Part shown: positions 45,311 to 57,900 of the stretch, piece by piece
How positions within the stretch are numbered: the first letter of the stretch is position 1
Layout: each line of letters opens with the position of its first letter
Assembly: GCA_021029095.1 (NCBI GenBank)
Contig: JAJOHG010000014.1
Span: 248,001-312,000, forward strand
Direction: 5' to 3'
Length of the DNA: 64,000 nucleotides
Origin: Phellopilus nigrolimitatus
Lineage: Eukaryota > Basidiomycota > Agaricomycetes > Hymenochaetales > Hymenochaetaceae
The notes under the pieces: model-generated
What the model was told of the DNA's origin: nothing
What the model saw: the letters and a program-made list of their open reading frames with translations, nothing else
The model's database searches: none
Position numbers and translations under genes: made by a program

Positions 45311-46330
45311 ATGTCAGGCTGGAACTGGCATCTCGACGAACCCCCATTTTCAACCTCACCATCTGAGAGGCCCGACTCTCAACCAGATCATTCAGATCAT
45401 TCCGCATCAAATGGCGCTTCTCATAATCGAGAGCACGTCTTCACACGGGTGCGAATCTCAATACTACTATTCAAGAATTCGTGACTTACTTATCCTGAAA
45501 TCATACGTTGCGGCAGGCTGACCCAGAGGATCGACTTGTTCAAGTTTTCGCTAGCTCGGACTTTCTAAACTCAAGTCGTGATCTCAACACAACAACATTT
45601 GACTGCTATTCCCCTCCTTCCACCTTCTTGCCGTCTTTCTCAGGCGCGCGACCTTTTCCCACTGTAGAAGAATCTACTCAGAACAGCGACGATTCTGTCA
45701 CCTGGTCTCCAACGAACATTGCAAACCCTCAGCCTCAAACTCTCAATCATGGCACACATTCTCATCCATATCATTCTTCGGAAATTCTAGCTCCGCGACC
45801 CATACCACCGACTTTCAACCCGGTAAGTGTTTGATTCTTTCTCTCCTATTGGACAGCTAACCTCCAATCTGCCATACAGAACCTGTTCGGCGAATTTTTA
45901 TACTCATCCCTAACAAATGGATCCTTACAACCTCGTCGTCACTCAGGAGATTCTTTGTATCACCCAGACCTGTATCTACCTCCACGTCCGCGCGATCCTA
46001 TCGCAGCTACTCTTGATCTCGCTGAGGTCGTCGAATTGAATGCCCCACGAATTCCTGAGAACAATCGCCTACGGCATGAGAACTTTGATTTGGAGGGCCT
46101 CTCAGGTCCTTCTACTAGTACCAGCCGTTTGTCTCAGGGCTCGCGGAAACCTGCGAACCGCAACCCATGCAGGCTTTGTAGGGGCTGGCACGTTAAGGTA
46201 AGGAAATGTGCTTATGATTTTCAAGTGTTATTGACTCGATGAATAGTGCGATGTCGTTGCTACTCAGCCTTTTCTCCTCTGCGGGCAGTGCGAGAAGAAG
46301 GGATATGTAAAGTGTGACTTTTCGGATTAG
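45311..46330 (+). CDS. Unknown protein with C-terminal Cys cluster
   Basis: Exons: join(45311..45448, 45517..45822, 45880..46197, 46247..46330), 846 nt, 281 aa; all phase 0. The first 240 residues are Ser/Pro/His/Asn-rich and probably disordered. The last 40 hold six Cys in CRLCRGWHVKC and CGQCEKKGYVKC, a zinc-binding-like module reminiscent of a compact binuclear cluster. It ends CDFSD. I do not recognise the family. A C-terminal metal-binding DNA- or protein-contact module is the simplest guess. Confidence 0.7.
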
Positions 46331-47024
46331 ACGCTTGCGTTATCTTTCATATTTTCTTGCTACTCATATATTTTGCAGGCTTTATGCGCTATCTGCCGCT
46401 TGAATTATTGTTTCCGTTTTTGACTCTCTATGGTCCGCTACTTATCACGTCGTGCTCTATCATATTCCCTGGTGGTATCTTTTATATGTCAGATTGTCGA
46501 TGGGCTGGTTCTTTCCGTCTGACTAGTTTATTCGAGTTTGTTTATTTATACTTCTGTTGTTACTTTCTTTCTTTGACTATACTGACAGAGTTGGTGTGCG
46601 CTTTCATTCAACTTCTTACATAGTTGGCTTGAAGATAAATCGGGAGTTTCCAGACGTCATTACTGTTGCCATGACTAAGATCGACTCAAAACACCGCGAG
46701 CCGTATACTTTCCACTGAATAAGCTGCGAAAAAATAGCATGTAATAGGCATACCGAAATTCTACATTCTATCCATTTTCCATCTTCATAGTGTGTTCAGC
46801 TGCGAAACGCCGAAACGTCCTGAGCCAAGTTCAGCCGAGCAGTATTAGTTGGCATTACATAACGCATGAAATAAATAAATCGCTTAGGGACGAATACTTC
46901 CATATCTGCGTTTTTGATCGAAACTCCGCATTTCCCATCGTTTCCTTACACGGTTTCTTCGCCACGACCGACGACAAACACCACTGCCGACCCGACCATA
47001 ACACCCTCCTGCATTTTCTAAACA
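46331..47024. other. Intergenic
   Basis: Rab11 promoter region. Nothing else recognised. Confidence 0.5.
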
Positions 47025-48182
47025 ATGGCTGGCGAATCGACAACGAGCTACGACTATCTATTCAAGGTATGCGTCCAGGAAGATTGAATGCGAAAATGCT
47101 AACAATGTACCAAAGGTCGTATTAATTGGGGACTCAGGAGTCGGGAAATCGTGAGTGGAACCGCCCTATCATGCAAGCAACGTTTCGCATTAGCTTACGG
47201 TATACAAACTCAGGAATCGTAAGATGACATGCTGTTGATGACATTGCATGCAAATGTTGGTTGACACCAAAATCCAGTTCTTTCGCGGTTTACGCGTAAC
47301 GAATTTAACCTCGACTCGAAGTCCACCATTGGCGTCGAGTTTGCCACTCGAACTATCTCTGTCGATGGAAAAACGGTGAAGGCGCAGATTTGGGATACAG
47401 GTGAGCCCATACGCGCTGCGTGTTACTTTGTTGGCTGCACGAAACGCAGAGCGCCATGAGAGATATGGCTACAGCGCATGCCGTGCTTTTGCTTCCCCGT
47501 CCTTTTCATCTTGCATCTGTTCTCCTGAACGGAAATCTAATTCATCATTGCCTTCTCAGCTGGTCAAGAACGTTACCGTGCAATTACCTCTGCGTGCGCG
47601 ACTCTCATACCTTGTCACATGCCACGAAGCGCTGACGCGTCTTTCTTCCCAGCTACTACCGCGGTGCAGTTGGCGCTCTGCTCGTGTACGACATCGCGAA
47701 GAACATGACATACGACAACGTGCAACGATGGTTGAAGGAGCTGCGCGACCACGCCGACTCGAACATTGTGATCATGCTTGTTGGAAACAAGAGCGACTTG
47801 AGACATTTGCGGGCAGTAACGACGGATACCGCGAAAAACTTCGCAAGTACGTGAAGAGCCATACGTTCCTTGGACTTATGTCACTGATTCTGTTGCCACT
47901 AAAGGTGAGAATCAACTGTCATTCATCGAGACATCGGCGCTGGACGCTTCAAACGTCGAGAATGCTTTCCAGAACATCCTGACTGGTAAGTTATTCGTTT
48001 CTGCTATCCCATATCCACCGAACTTACGATCTATACTCCCTACTTCCTTATCATAAGATATCTACCGGATCGTGTCTGCGAAGCAGTTGGAAGGTCCTGA
48101 CAAAGACATCAAGCCAACGGAGGGAAATACCATTTCGGTCAGCAGGAGTGAGGAGGAAACCAAGAGCGGTTGCTGTTCTTGA
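47025..48182 (+). CDS. Rab11/Ypt3-family small GTPase
   Basis: Eight exons: join(47025..47066, 47116..47150, 47214..47218, 47278..47400, 47560..47593, 47653..47846, 47905..47985, 48058..48182), 639 nt, 212 aa; phases close. The G-boxes are complete: GDSGVGKS (P-loop), STIGVEF (switch I), [18 protein letters not shown] and ETSALD. The C-terminus CCS carries adjacent cysteines for geranylgeranylation. Exon 3 is only 5 nt (GAATC), required to give [14 protein letters not shown]. Rab11/Ypt3 controls trans-Golgi and recycling-endosome traffic to the growing hyphal tip. Confidence 0.95.
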
Positions 48183-48789
48183 TCTTCATGATGTGCTGGT
48201 TCTTGTTATTGCGTTCTTCTGGGAAGTGCGCGGCTCTTAGGCGGTGTTTGTGGCTAACGTCGTGATGTAGCTAGCGATGTGTTCGGTGGATGGATAGGAT
48301 CCCTTTCTCGCCTGTAAATATTTTCGATTACTGTATTCCGTTTTTCTCATATTAGGTTCGCTGCACAACTTACCTGACCACTGCAGACGCGTGTGTTTGG
48401 CTCACAAGTTTCCACCTCAGCTTATGTCACAAGCGTCATGCGCATTGTTCTGTGAACCTTACGGTCTGCGGCGAAGAGGTGGGAGGTTATGCTTTTCCTC
48501 CCTTAAGTGGACTATTCTTCAAAACCTAGATACCGAGCAGGAACACACAAGATGATTATCCTTTCTTTCTCAATAACGGCGAGTGTAGGAGCAACAATGT
48601 CAGTGTCAGATACAATCGCGATAGGGACAAGGAACTGTTGATGATACAAAAAGCTCCGCCCGCAAATCCATTCGACAACCTATTTTCCTAATATTCTGTG
48701 GAGCTTGATTCTTGTTTATTTTATCTAGCAATGTATTCCGCGATTTTCTGAAAGTACATGATGTACTGATGCTTGTATTCCATCTGCGT
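48183..48789. other. Intergenic, convergent
   Basis: 3' regions of the Rab and CMD-like genes. Nothing else recognised. Confidence 0.5.
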
Positions 48790-49788
48790 TTACTTCTTTT
48801 CAACGCCCTCCACCTCCGGCACACCATCACGCCACACCACACCACACTTTCCCGCGACCTCCATCGCGATGCGTCGCACCGCTTGCACCTCTTGCAAGCT
48901 CGCACCGCCGCGCCTGCAGGTCGCAAGATGCCAGCCAGCCTGGCGCGGCGTGTCCATCGAGATGAGTGTCGCGACCATAGCATATGACGTGTCGCGCTGC
49001 GAGAGAACGTGATTCGCGTTGTATATATGGCCGTATGCGATATTCTTGGAGAACCAACCTGCATGGAAGTTGTTGAGGTGAGTTATTAAGGGATTATTTT
49101 GACACTGGCTTCGATTAGAATTGATAGACCGCTGGATACGCACCCAAGTCAGGATGTATCACTTCCAAGAGGGACTGGACGGACGATGCGGTTTCTCCAT
49201 ACATGGTGGCGAATAGTTGGTCGCCTCTTGCTACGAGGTCGGCGACGGTATCATTATCGACATCCCTTAAGGCATATAGTAAATATAGTTGTAAATATAG
49301 TTTAGGCTGCATTACACCTCAGAAGGCTGCTTACCGGATAAGCTTCGTCTCGCGCAGCTCTTCAGGAGTCACCTCGTACAGTGCAACTAAGGATGAAATG
49401 GCCTACGTGTTTTCGTATGTTTCAAGTACATTTTATCAGAGGTTACTAGATGCTCGACTCTTCTTTAAAGGAAATAAATGAAATTAGAGCGCACCCTCGA
49501 GTACCCACTTGTCATTCCGCTCTTGAACAAAGCCTCTCTCATCAGACGCGTTACGCGCAACTTATTCTCAAGGGACGATTCTTCAGACGACTCTGCCGCG
49601 AGGTCACGCATGACAAACTCGAAGACCTTAGGCACGCCGTCCGGCCTGTTGCTCGCATTGAACGCGGCAGTAGCGACGAGGTACCAGGGGTTTTTCGAGT
49701 CCGCGCAAAGACGCGAAGAGGGCTTTGCAGATGCTGGATAGAGGGACTTCAACTGCGCGAGAAAGACCTCAGTTGCGAGCTTTGCCAT
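48790..49788 (-). CDS. AhpD/carboxymuconolactone-decarboxylase-like protein, copy A
   Basis: Exons: complement(48790..49058, 49144..49265, 49335..49402, 49495..49788), 753 nt, 250 aa. It is all-helical. Landmarks are MREALFKSGMTSGYSR, ALYEVTPEELRETKLIRDVD, MYGETASSVQSLLE and SYAMVATLISMDTPRQAGWH, then the C-terminal GGASLQEVQAVRRIAMEVAG. The layout matches the fungal CMD/AhpD-like family. No CxxC redox motif is visible, so AhpD-type peroxidase-partner activity is not supported. Its exon lengths (294/68/122/269) are identical to those of copy B downstream. Confidence 0.83.
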
Positions 49789-50549
49789 CGTCTCGGATAG
49801 CTTGGTGTTCGACTTAGATGATCAGGTGCGGGTGGAAGGAACGTTCGCTGGACGACTGATGTGCACATTTGATGCTGTCGGAGAGATAGAGAAGAAAGGA
49901 AATTTGAAAACTTTATGGGACATACTCACGAGGCTCGGAAAATCATACAGATATCATTTGGGGTTCATGCCTTACGGTAAGCTGTAGCTCAAGATAGGCC
50001 AAAGTAACATTCAAAAAGCATATGAGACATTGAAATCCAAAGAGCAGCAAGAACGAGGACTCGGCAATCGCGAAACGACCCATCGACTTTCATTGTAGCT
50101 ATGCATCTTTGAACCACTGAGCATAAAAATAGGTCACATGAAGCGGGAGGCAAAACGGTTTCTGGTTACGGCCATATCGGGTACAGTAGATTAGTAAGCA
50201 AATTGCATAATATTAATAAGCTGAGTTCCTCCCATCTATCACATTCTGTGCGCGACTGCTGGCGACCGGGCCCCTCGTATTTCAACATTCTAGTTTCAGA
50301 GCCAAACACTCGAACGGTTTCAATTTGGAGATAGTGATACTATGCTTCAATCGGAAATGATGCAAAAAGCGCGAGACACGGAACTGCTGAGACTACATAC
50401 GAAGACTTTGACGCAGATATAGTCGCAAACACCTTTTTACCACACTCTATGGAGCTTTTTTTCCTGTTTACGTTATCTAGCAATCTAATTCCTCGGTTTT
50501 CTGAATGTACATGTACGAAACCGGATTGATGCTTGTATTCCATCTGCGA
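49789..50549. other. Spacer between tandem CMD-like genes
   Basis: Promoter of copy A and 3' end of copy B. No gene seen. Confidence 0.5.
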
Positions 50550-51509
50550 TTACTTCTTTTCAACGCCCTCCACCTCCGGCACACCATCGCGCCACACCAC
50601 ACCACATTTGCCCGCAACCTCCATCGCGATGCGCCGCACCGCCTGCACTTCTGGCAAGCTCGCACCACCGCGCCTGCAGTTCGCAAGATGCCAGCCAACC
50701 TGGCGTGGCGTGTCCATCGAAATGAGGGCCGCGACGATAGCATATGACGTGTCGCGTTGCGAGAGGACGTGGTTCGCGTTGTAAGTGTGACCGTACGCGA
50801 TATTCTTGGAAAACCAGCCTGTGTGAAGGTTATCGAGGCGAATTAGTAAGAAATTACTTTGACGACAGTCTCGATTAGAACCGGTAGACCGCCAAATACG
50901 TACCCATATCAGGGTGTATCGCTTCCAGGAGGGATTGGACGGACGATGCGGTTTCTCCGTACATAGCGGTGAAGAGTTGGTCGCCTCTTTTGACAAGGTC
51001 GGCGACGGTATCATTATCGACATCCCTTAATACATGCGTTAAATAAAACGTGGGCCGCATTTTATCCCTCAGAAGGCTGCTTACCGGATAAGCTTTGTCT
51101 CGCGCAATTCTTTGGGAGTCACATCGTACAGCGCAATTAAAGATGATATGGCCTACGCGGTTTTAAGATATTTTATCGAGAAGCCGGATTTTTGCTGTAG
51201 AAAGGTAAAACGCACCCTCGAGTATCCACTTATCATCCCACTTTTGAACAGTGCTTCTCGCATCAGACGCGTTATATGCAGCCTATCCTCAAGAGACGGC
51301 TCTCCAACCGACTCGCTCGCAAGGTCGCGCATGACAAACTCGAAGACCTTGGGCACGCCATCCGGCCTGTTGCTTGCATTGAACGCGACAGCCGCAACGA
51401 GGTACCAGGGGTTTCCTGAGTCTGCAAAGCCGCCTTCGCATTCCAGTGCTGACGCTGGGTAGAGGGTTTTCAGTTGAGCGAGGAAGTCTTCCGTTGCGAG
51501 GTCTGCCAT
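50550..51509 (-). CDS. AhpD/carboxymuconolactone-decarboxylase-like protein, copy B
   Basis: Exons: complement(50550..50818, 50904..51025, 51085..51152, 51216..51509), 753 nt, 250 aa. It is a tandem paralogue of copy A in the same orientation, 1.76 kb away. Coding exons are alike throughout; introns and spacer have diverged. It starts MADLATEDFLAQLKTLYP and ends WRDGVPEVEGVEKK. Like copy A it lacks a CxxC pair. Both reading frames are intact, which argues that both are kept. Confidence 0.83.
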
Positions 51510-52090
51510 CGTTCCAGACGACTCAGGTACGAGTGGAATAAACTGCTGTTTGCTGAACGAGTGGTGCGCACGAGTAGTGCTACGCGAAAAGACGAGGAAG
51601 ATGTACAACCTGAAGGCTTTATAAATCATACACGAGGCTTAAGGATCTTCATGACTTACTGTAGTCCGTTTGAGACCGGTCAGAAGAACATTCGAAAAAG
51701 ATCTGAAGCCGGAGTCCAGTAAAACGATCTGCGCGTCTTCGAGTCTTGATCCGACGAGCATAGCATAAATCATATAAACTGAGAAGCGGCTTTATTTCGA
51801 GATATTGCAGTGTTATATGGACGATTCTGGCAGTGCTGAGCTAGTCCAAGTTCTGTGGATTAGTAACCGTAAAGCAGTCTCGTCCGTAGAGATTATCGAT
51901 TACTTGTGGTGGAATATGATCTTAATCTGCAGAGATATAAGTAAGGGAAGGCTTTCAACTCGCGGACTGTGGTGCGACGATGCAAATCAAGAAAAAGTTC
52001 CTGTTTTGTGTTTTCTACGGAACAGCGAAACAGCATATGTTGATAAATATGACGCGTCTATCGCACTCTGAATCTGTGATTCGCTCCAAA
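51510..52090. other. Intergenic
   Basis: Promoter of copy B and 3' region of OST48. Nothing else recognised. Confidence 0.5.
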
Positions 52091-53609
52091 TTATTCCGCT
52101 TTTTTGCCCTTCAAGTTTCTCTTCTCTGTAACGTCGCCGGCAAGCCAGAGCGTAGTGAAGAGGACGAAGGCTGCGCTCGTACTGATCGCGCCAGCATAGT
52201 ATGGCCATGCCGCACTCAGGAAGCGCGGATAGCCATCGTGCCGCGGCGGGACGACTGGGACGGTAATGGCGCTGTTAAGGAAGGACCACCTAAACAGCAC
52301 AATAAACATTAGCAAAAATCCAAGACAAGTATAAAGGAAGAAAGGGATAAAAGCTCACCCTCTGCGCTTGTAGTCAAGCACGAACTTGAAGACTCCGTGA
52401 CGGTCTGGCGCGCGGAACGTCACCGAATATGTTCCAGGGCTTCCAGGAATGGGTGGTAGTGCAGTGCGGATGTGCGGGTCAAGCATCGTGAAGTCAAGCT
52501 GAAGGTCCTTCAGCCCCGCGTGCGGCGCCCACTCGCCCTTGACGGGATCCCACTTCGAGATGTGTGCAGTGTAGGTGACCTGGTCGTTCACAGTGTACGT
52601 TTCTGGCACTTTGGTCGCATTGCTCACGCCCGCATGGTAGTGCGTCGCGCTGTCGATGCGCAGCACGTTCGTCTCCTGGAACGTCCATGTCGCGACGTCC
52701 TGGCTGAAGCGCGCGTTACCCGACGCGACACCCGGGGCAGCCTCCTTCTGCGCAAATTCGTCGCTGAAGAGCTCAACACCACCGACCCAGAGCGCGCGCG
52801 CGCCGTTGAGCGTCTGGAAGCCCGTGACAAGCCCAAGCTGGCTCCCTGCCCAAAGACCCTCGCCGCCTTTCTCTGCCGCGTCGACAACACTCTCGGCACT
52901 CGAATCCGAGTCTGCCTCAGCCGCAAAACTCTCAGAGGGTGCCTTCAGGATGGGCACAAGTAATGGGTTATGCCCGAACGCGTGCGGGGTGCCGGAGAAG
53001 AGAACCGGAGAAGTGTTGGACGAGACGACGGGGTGTACACTGGGAACATCGACGGGAACTATTGTATGCGGGGAGTCACGTGCCGGGAAGTGCGATATGA
53101 GAGGTGTGTGCGGCGGAGGGAGGATGAGGGAGAACTCGGCAGCAAGGGAGGAGAGGGGTGTCTGCATAGGTGAAAGCGCGAAGATGACATCGACATTGTT
53201 GGATAGGAGAGTGATGAGGGATTGCGGGGTAATGTCGGGGGCGTATGCTACAATACAGTTTAACAGATAACTTGGTTTATGAAGGAGGAATCACACACAT
53301 TTGGCTGTCGGCGCGAAAAGGATGACATGGGCGAACTGCGGAACGTCGTCCTCAATAATGACTGGCGTCTTTTCTTTGGGATCCCTGAATGTCAACTCAT
53401 AGCCTTTCTCTGTCCTAAACTTTCAGATCAAATCCTCGATACATAACAGCACCGCGCGCACCTTCAAGTCCGCTGAAGAACGTCGAGAAGTTCTCTTTCG
53501 GTAGGTTCTTTTCGAGCACGACCAAGACAGAGTCACCCGTGCTGGATTTTGCATAGCTTGTCGCGACAAGCGCAACGAGCTGGGCAGCGAGTGCGAACCA
53601 ACGCCTCAT
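52091..53609 (-). CDS. WBP1: Oligosaccharyltransferase 48-kDa subunit (Wbp1)
   Basis: Exons: complement(52091..52289, 52359..53247, 53299..53409, 53462..53609), 1,347 nt, 448 aa; phases close. It has a signal peptide MRRWFALAAQLVALVATSYA, a lumenal region with SGLEEKGYELTFRDPKEKTP, and NNVDVIFALSPMQTPLSSLA. Toward the end come FKFVLDYKRRGWSFL and one transmembrane helix, about YYAGAISTSAAFVLFTTLWL. The cytosolic tail ends KGKKAE, a di-lysine-type ER retention signal. It is an accessory subunit of the ER complex that transfers the lipid-linked glycan to Asn in nascent proteins. Confidence 0.94.
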
Positions 53610-53716
53610 GCTGGCCTTTGAACTTGAGTTGTCGTGGTAGGTGGTGAACGCGACCGTGCTGATCGACACGTAGACGAAAGTGCTATTAGGGATCACGTGG
53701 AAGACTGCGCATCTAC

Positions 53717-54134
53717 AAGAAAGTCTACGGCCCCCCTAAATAAGGAAGGTGGTTCCCGTCCACGTCGCACACACTCATCCGCGTCCTCTTGTCATTCACA
53801 GTTGCCTGTGGCACACTGCCAACCTGAATCACCTAAAAATGCATTGTATCTTATGTAGTATTCGTGGCGATGCCTTTATCGGACCCACGCTTGAAAATGT
53901 GGTCAGGGCTACAACCCAAAATCACGTGACAGCAGTGGAAAGTGAACGGTGTAACCTCGAATCGACTATGTAACCTTGTAATTTTCATCATGTATGTATA
54001 AAAAGAAGGCTTTTGCAGTCAGACATCCTGTTTGGTCTTTTCTTAGGTGAAAGCGACGATGTGGACACTCGGGCGGCGCGGACGGGAACTACCTTCCTTA
54101 TTTAGGGGGGCCGTAGACTTTCTACACCCACCTG
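53717..54134. mobile_element. Tc1/mariner-like MITE (418 bp) upstream of OST48
   Basis: The right end is TTTCTACACCCACCTG followed by TA. Inverted repeats extend about 60 bp through CGGCCCCCCTAAATAAGGAA. The left end is shortened: it reads TACAAGAAAGTC instead of the full TACAGGTGGGTGTAGAAAG, about 9 bases lost. TA flanks both ends (53,715-53,716 and 54,135-54,136). It sits about 110 bp upstream of the OST48 start codon and may add promoter sequence (a TATAAAAAG occurs at about 53,998). No coding capacity. Confidence 0.85.
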
Positions 54135-54209
54135 TAACATGTATTCAAATAAAATTACAAAAAAAGATTTATGGCAACAGGTGCCGAAAAGCACCAGATA
54201 AAGTATATA

Positions 54210-54917
54210 CTAAGCACCAAATACGAGAGAGACCAATATCACGACAAATCCGCAAGCCGCCATCAAAACTATGTGCGTGTGTTTCTGCCACATCCTTACC
54301 ACCGTCGGTGCGGTCAAATACCACACCTCGAATGGAATGGCGACAAGAACGAGTGACATGTAAATTGCTCTCATCCACTCAGCGTTTCCGAAGCGGGCGG
54401 GAGGAAGCTCAGCCTTTCTCCAAAGAAACCACTGTGCCAGGTAACGCAAGACAGGAAAGATCCCAAAGACGACTTGACAGTAAAGTGCCCATACCACCAT
54501 GATCCGAGCAGCAACTTGGTAGTTTCTTTCATAGATATATTGTTCAGCTGCTTGTTGCTGTTTACGCTCTCGTCAAGACGAAAAGCAGAATTAATCAAGA
54601 AGTGACGCACAATTTTCCGTCTTTTCACCTCCTGCAATCCACGAAACCGCCCGAGCTCGTAATCCAGTGCATCCTCGTTAAGAACACCCTAAAACATACT
54701 GTATTGTGGCGGCTTTGTCGGTAGAAATGCATAGTGCTCACTGCATAAGCCGATCTGAGAGTCGACTCCCTCCAATCATCCGGGGTAGCTTCAAAGAAAA
54801 CACTCTAAACAATAACTTATAGTGTTCAAACCGATCAATAAAGAGTAATGTGCTCACCTCGTCAGCTTTGTCGTGCATGTGAAGACCGTTGCAACGCGTA
54901 AGATTCGGGAGAGTCAT
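54210..54917 (-). CDS. Small membrane protein with three C-terminal helices
   Basis: Exons: complement(54210..54557, 54611..54688, 54742..54804, 54858..54917), 549 nt, 182 aa. All junctions are phase 0 with 50-53 nt introns, which makes the model credible. The hydrophilic N-terminal half includes FFEATPDDWRESTLRSAYAG and a charged QEVKRRKIQQQAAEQY helix. Three hydrophobic segments follow: about MVVWALYCQVVFGIF, IYMSLVLVAIPFEVWYL and IVLMAACGFVVILVSLVFG. I do not recognise the family. The start (MTLPNL) is tentative, because the frame is open for another 24 codons upstream without an ATG. Confidence 0.65.
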
Positions 54918-57900
54918 GTGCGCCGGGCACCCGCAAACGTCTAAAAAGTCGTCGAGATTTCTTGCTAGCGATTTAAAGTCATCAAGCACTTATGCACACT
55001 TCACAACAGGACACTAGATGAGTCAAAGAAACAAAGAGCTTCCTTGTCAACGCGTTGAGGACTGTGGCAATGCTCCAAAAGCGGAGTTTGAGTAATATCC
55101 CACGTGGGTATTGTCTGCTTATGAGGGAGTTATTTTCTCACGTCATCGGTCACCACGACGAAGAAAATACATCCTTCAAACCTCTTGGGTTAATGGCTGG
55201 CGGCTCTCTGTCTGATGAATTCTCCAACTGCTCAGTGAACTTGAACATAAGAATCGGAACTCGGAACTGGACGGGTAAAAACTCTCTGGAGCGTCCCCCT
55301 TGGAGCTTCCGGGAAGCGCTAGCTCGAACGCCTATTTGCAGATTGAACCGTCTCATCTGCGCAGATTACCGCTTTCCCAGATGAAATTGGTCCCAGCAGT
55401 GTCTATATCGCTCAAATACTTACCAAAAGCCAGAACATCACAGAAATCGACGGTCGAGAAGACGTGTCGGATATCTCATCTAAGCCAGTCAACATATTTT
55501 TTAGATTGGAAGAGGAAGGGTTGATGGGGCTTTCTGGAAGCGATAACAAACCAACTGTCCAATGATATAGGCGTGTCTCCTGAAAAGTCGTCAGTGTCTA
55601 CTCGAACCAATGCACCCTTTTGTTTTTTTTGTCTTTTGTCGCATCGCGCCACCTACGTCTACACTTTTAATGCGGCAATTCGTAGGCTTTCCAATTTACT
55701 TACTTGGGAGGAAGACTCGGAACACAAGCAGCTTATCGCGACAGGAATCTCCACTCAATTCAAGGGCTTAGAAGGCACCCGTGGGCTGGTGAAGTTTTCA
55801 AGAAAGAAAGGGCTTGGCGGATGTCGTCAGAATCATTGAATGGTGTACACCAGAGGACCCGTGGAAGCAGCCGGAGGTTCGGATCGCGGAAGATGTCCAG
55901 TCATTTCGATACGACTAGCTTGAATGTGTGTAAATATTGGGAGCACCATTTTGCTTTTGTGCTGTTCACATTTTTTCACCTAGATGTCCTATCGATGAGA
56001 AAAACTCTTCCCATGGACGCCGGTTTATCCCACTATCACTTTGAGAGTTGTGACTTCTTCCTGGCTCGCAGCCGCATTGCTTTATACCAGACTTACCCAA
56101 TAAAGTGCGTCGTACTATATCTCTCGTACCACTATGCACATTGAATTTTTGTCGATAAACAAAGCTCTGCTTAGCGTTCTTGGATTTTGTCGCGCCGTTG
56201 ACCTAAAATTTTTTGCAGCTATGCGTGCTAGTGTGGCCGTCCTCCACACGTCCATGTACGTCCTATCCTTACAATTTATCGACACTAAAGAAAATATCAT
56301 CGAAGATGCTTTAATTTAGTTTTGCCAATGCTTTATCAAATGGGATATATTGCCCTCCGAGGTATGATCAAGGAGATTAACGAAAGCCGCTTTGGGACGG
56401 AGGACGATCCAAAGTCCATCTATCTTCTTTGCCTCTTTCTTTTCCCCCATCTTGTCCGAGGACCTATCGTGAAGACGACGGAGCGCCGATGGCGCGAACT
56501 ACGTGATTTGACGGAGGAGCGCGTGGTCAACTGAGAAATTTTCGTCGGGAAGATATAAGGGTACGGTCAAAACGATAACGTTGGCACCGTTTGCCGATGG
56601 TATTCGTATGCGCATTTCACTGTTCCTGTTTAAGCGGACCTTTAGACAGCCGAAGAGCAAGCATTCCACGCGGATGAAACCGCGCTGCGGCTCCTGTCTG
56701 GGACATTGGAAATCCGACTTCCCATAATCCAGACGGAGTGGATGTCACCACGTTAAGTTGAACCAGCGCCGTCTTTTTCCGTGCGTCGTTTCCGGATATG
56801 CATCGTGCGAGGAGCACGGACTCGGTAAAACGGACGAACGCCGGAGCACTGGGGAACCTGGTGCATCCCACTTCACTACTCGCTAGACGAACGATAGTGC
56901 ATCTGAGCCTGCGAAGGCGGTCGCGACTTCTTATGACCTCCTTGCCTCGGGAAGTCGGGCGAAAAGAGGCCAATGGAGACCTCGATTTCGGATCTTCTGC
57001 TTCATCTGGACACGGTAGCCGATCAGTGGCGAAACCGCTGCATGTGCTGATCTGTAGTGCAATCCCAGTTCCTCGATGAGCTGGAAAGGTCGATCCTTCC
57101 CATTTTCGTTCATCTGATCAGGAGCGTATCCGCGAGAGGCCATAGTACAAGCTCGACACAATAAACTGTCGGTTTACTGGCGACGGCGGTTGCTGCCTTC
57201 TGTGATTACAAGCTGACGAAGTCCGACCGAGCTTCTCTTCTGCATGCATCATAGTTTGCCCCGTACTTCTATCTCCACCTCTCCTTTCTTGGGACTAAAT
57301 ATGCAACTGCGCGGAGTAGCTCGGTGCTTCCTTGATCCCGTGATCAAAAATACCCGCGAAGTCCAAGAAGCCGTTTGGATGCAGAAACTCTGCTTTGCTT
57401 TGCTTTTTTTTCTTTGACCAGGGTTTTCTTTTCATTGTGCCTGATTGTGCCCTCATGTTCTTTGCAGTCTCACACATGCCGTGCGAAGGCCATTTTCTCC
57501 CCTTCATTTAGCAATGTAAGTTCACCGGTCAACGATTCAGAACGCATATAAACTCGAGAAGAGAAAATGATTAACCTAAGGCTGTGGTAAATTTTTGTTC
57601 GCCTCATGCAGCATTTATACTGTCATTTCCTACTTTCAGTTAGAGGTGATTACATGGAGAGCATTCGGGATGTGTTAATCGTAACTTACGGAGTCGGATT
57701 CGCGCTGCTTCAGTGCGTCGACAGCTTCATTTCAAATCTTGCTCTTGTATTATTTTCGGACTTTACATAGCAAGTAAGGCCTTCGCCCTGATCTGGCTCC
57801 CCCAGACGCCTACATGATTGGCGTTTTCTCTAGCCAGGCACCTCCGGCCCGACAATCATGATTCTCCGCAGATCACCAAGCCACATACGGGCTCTGACAA

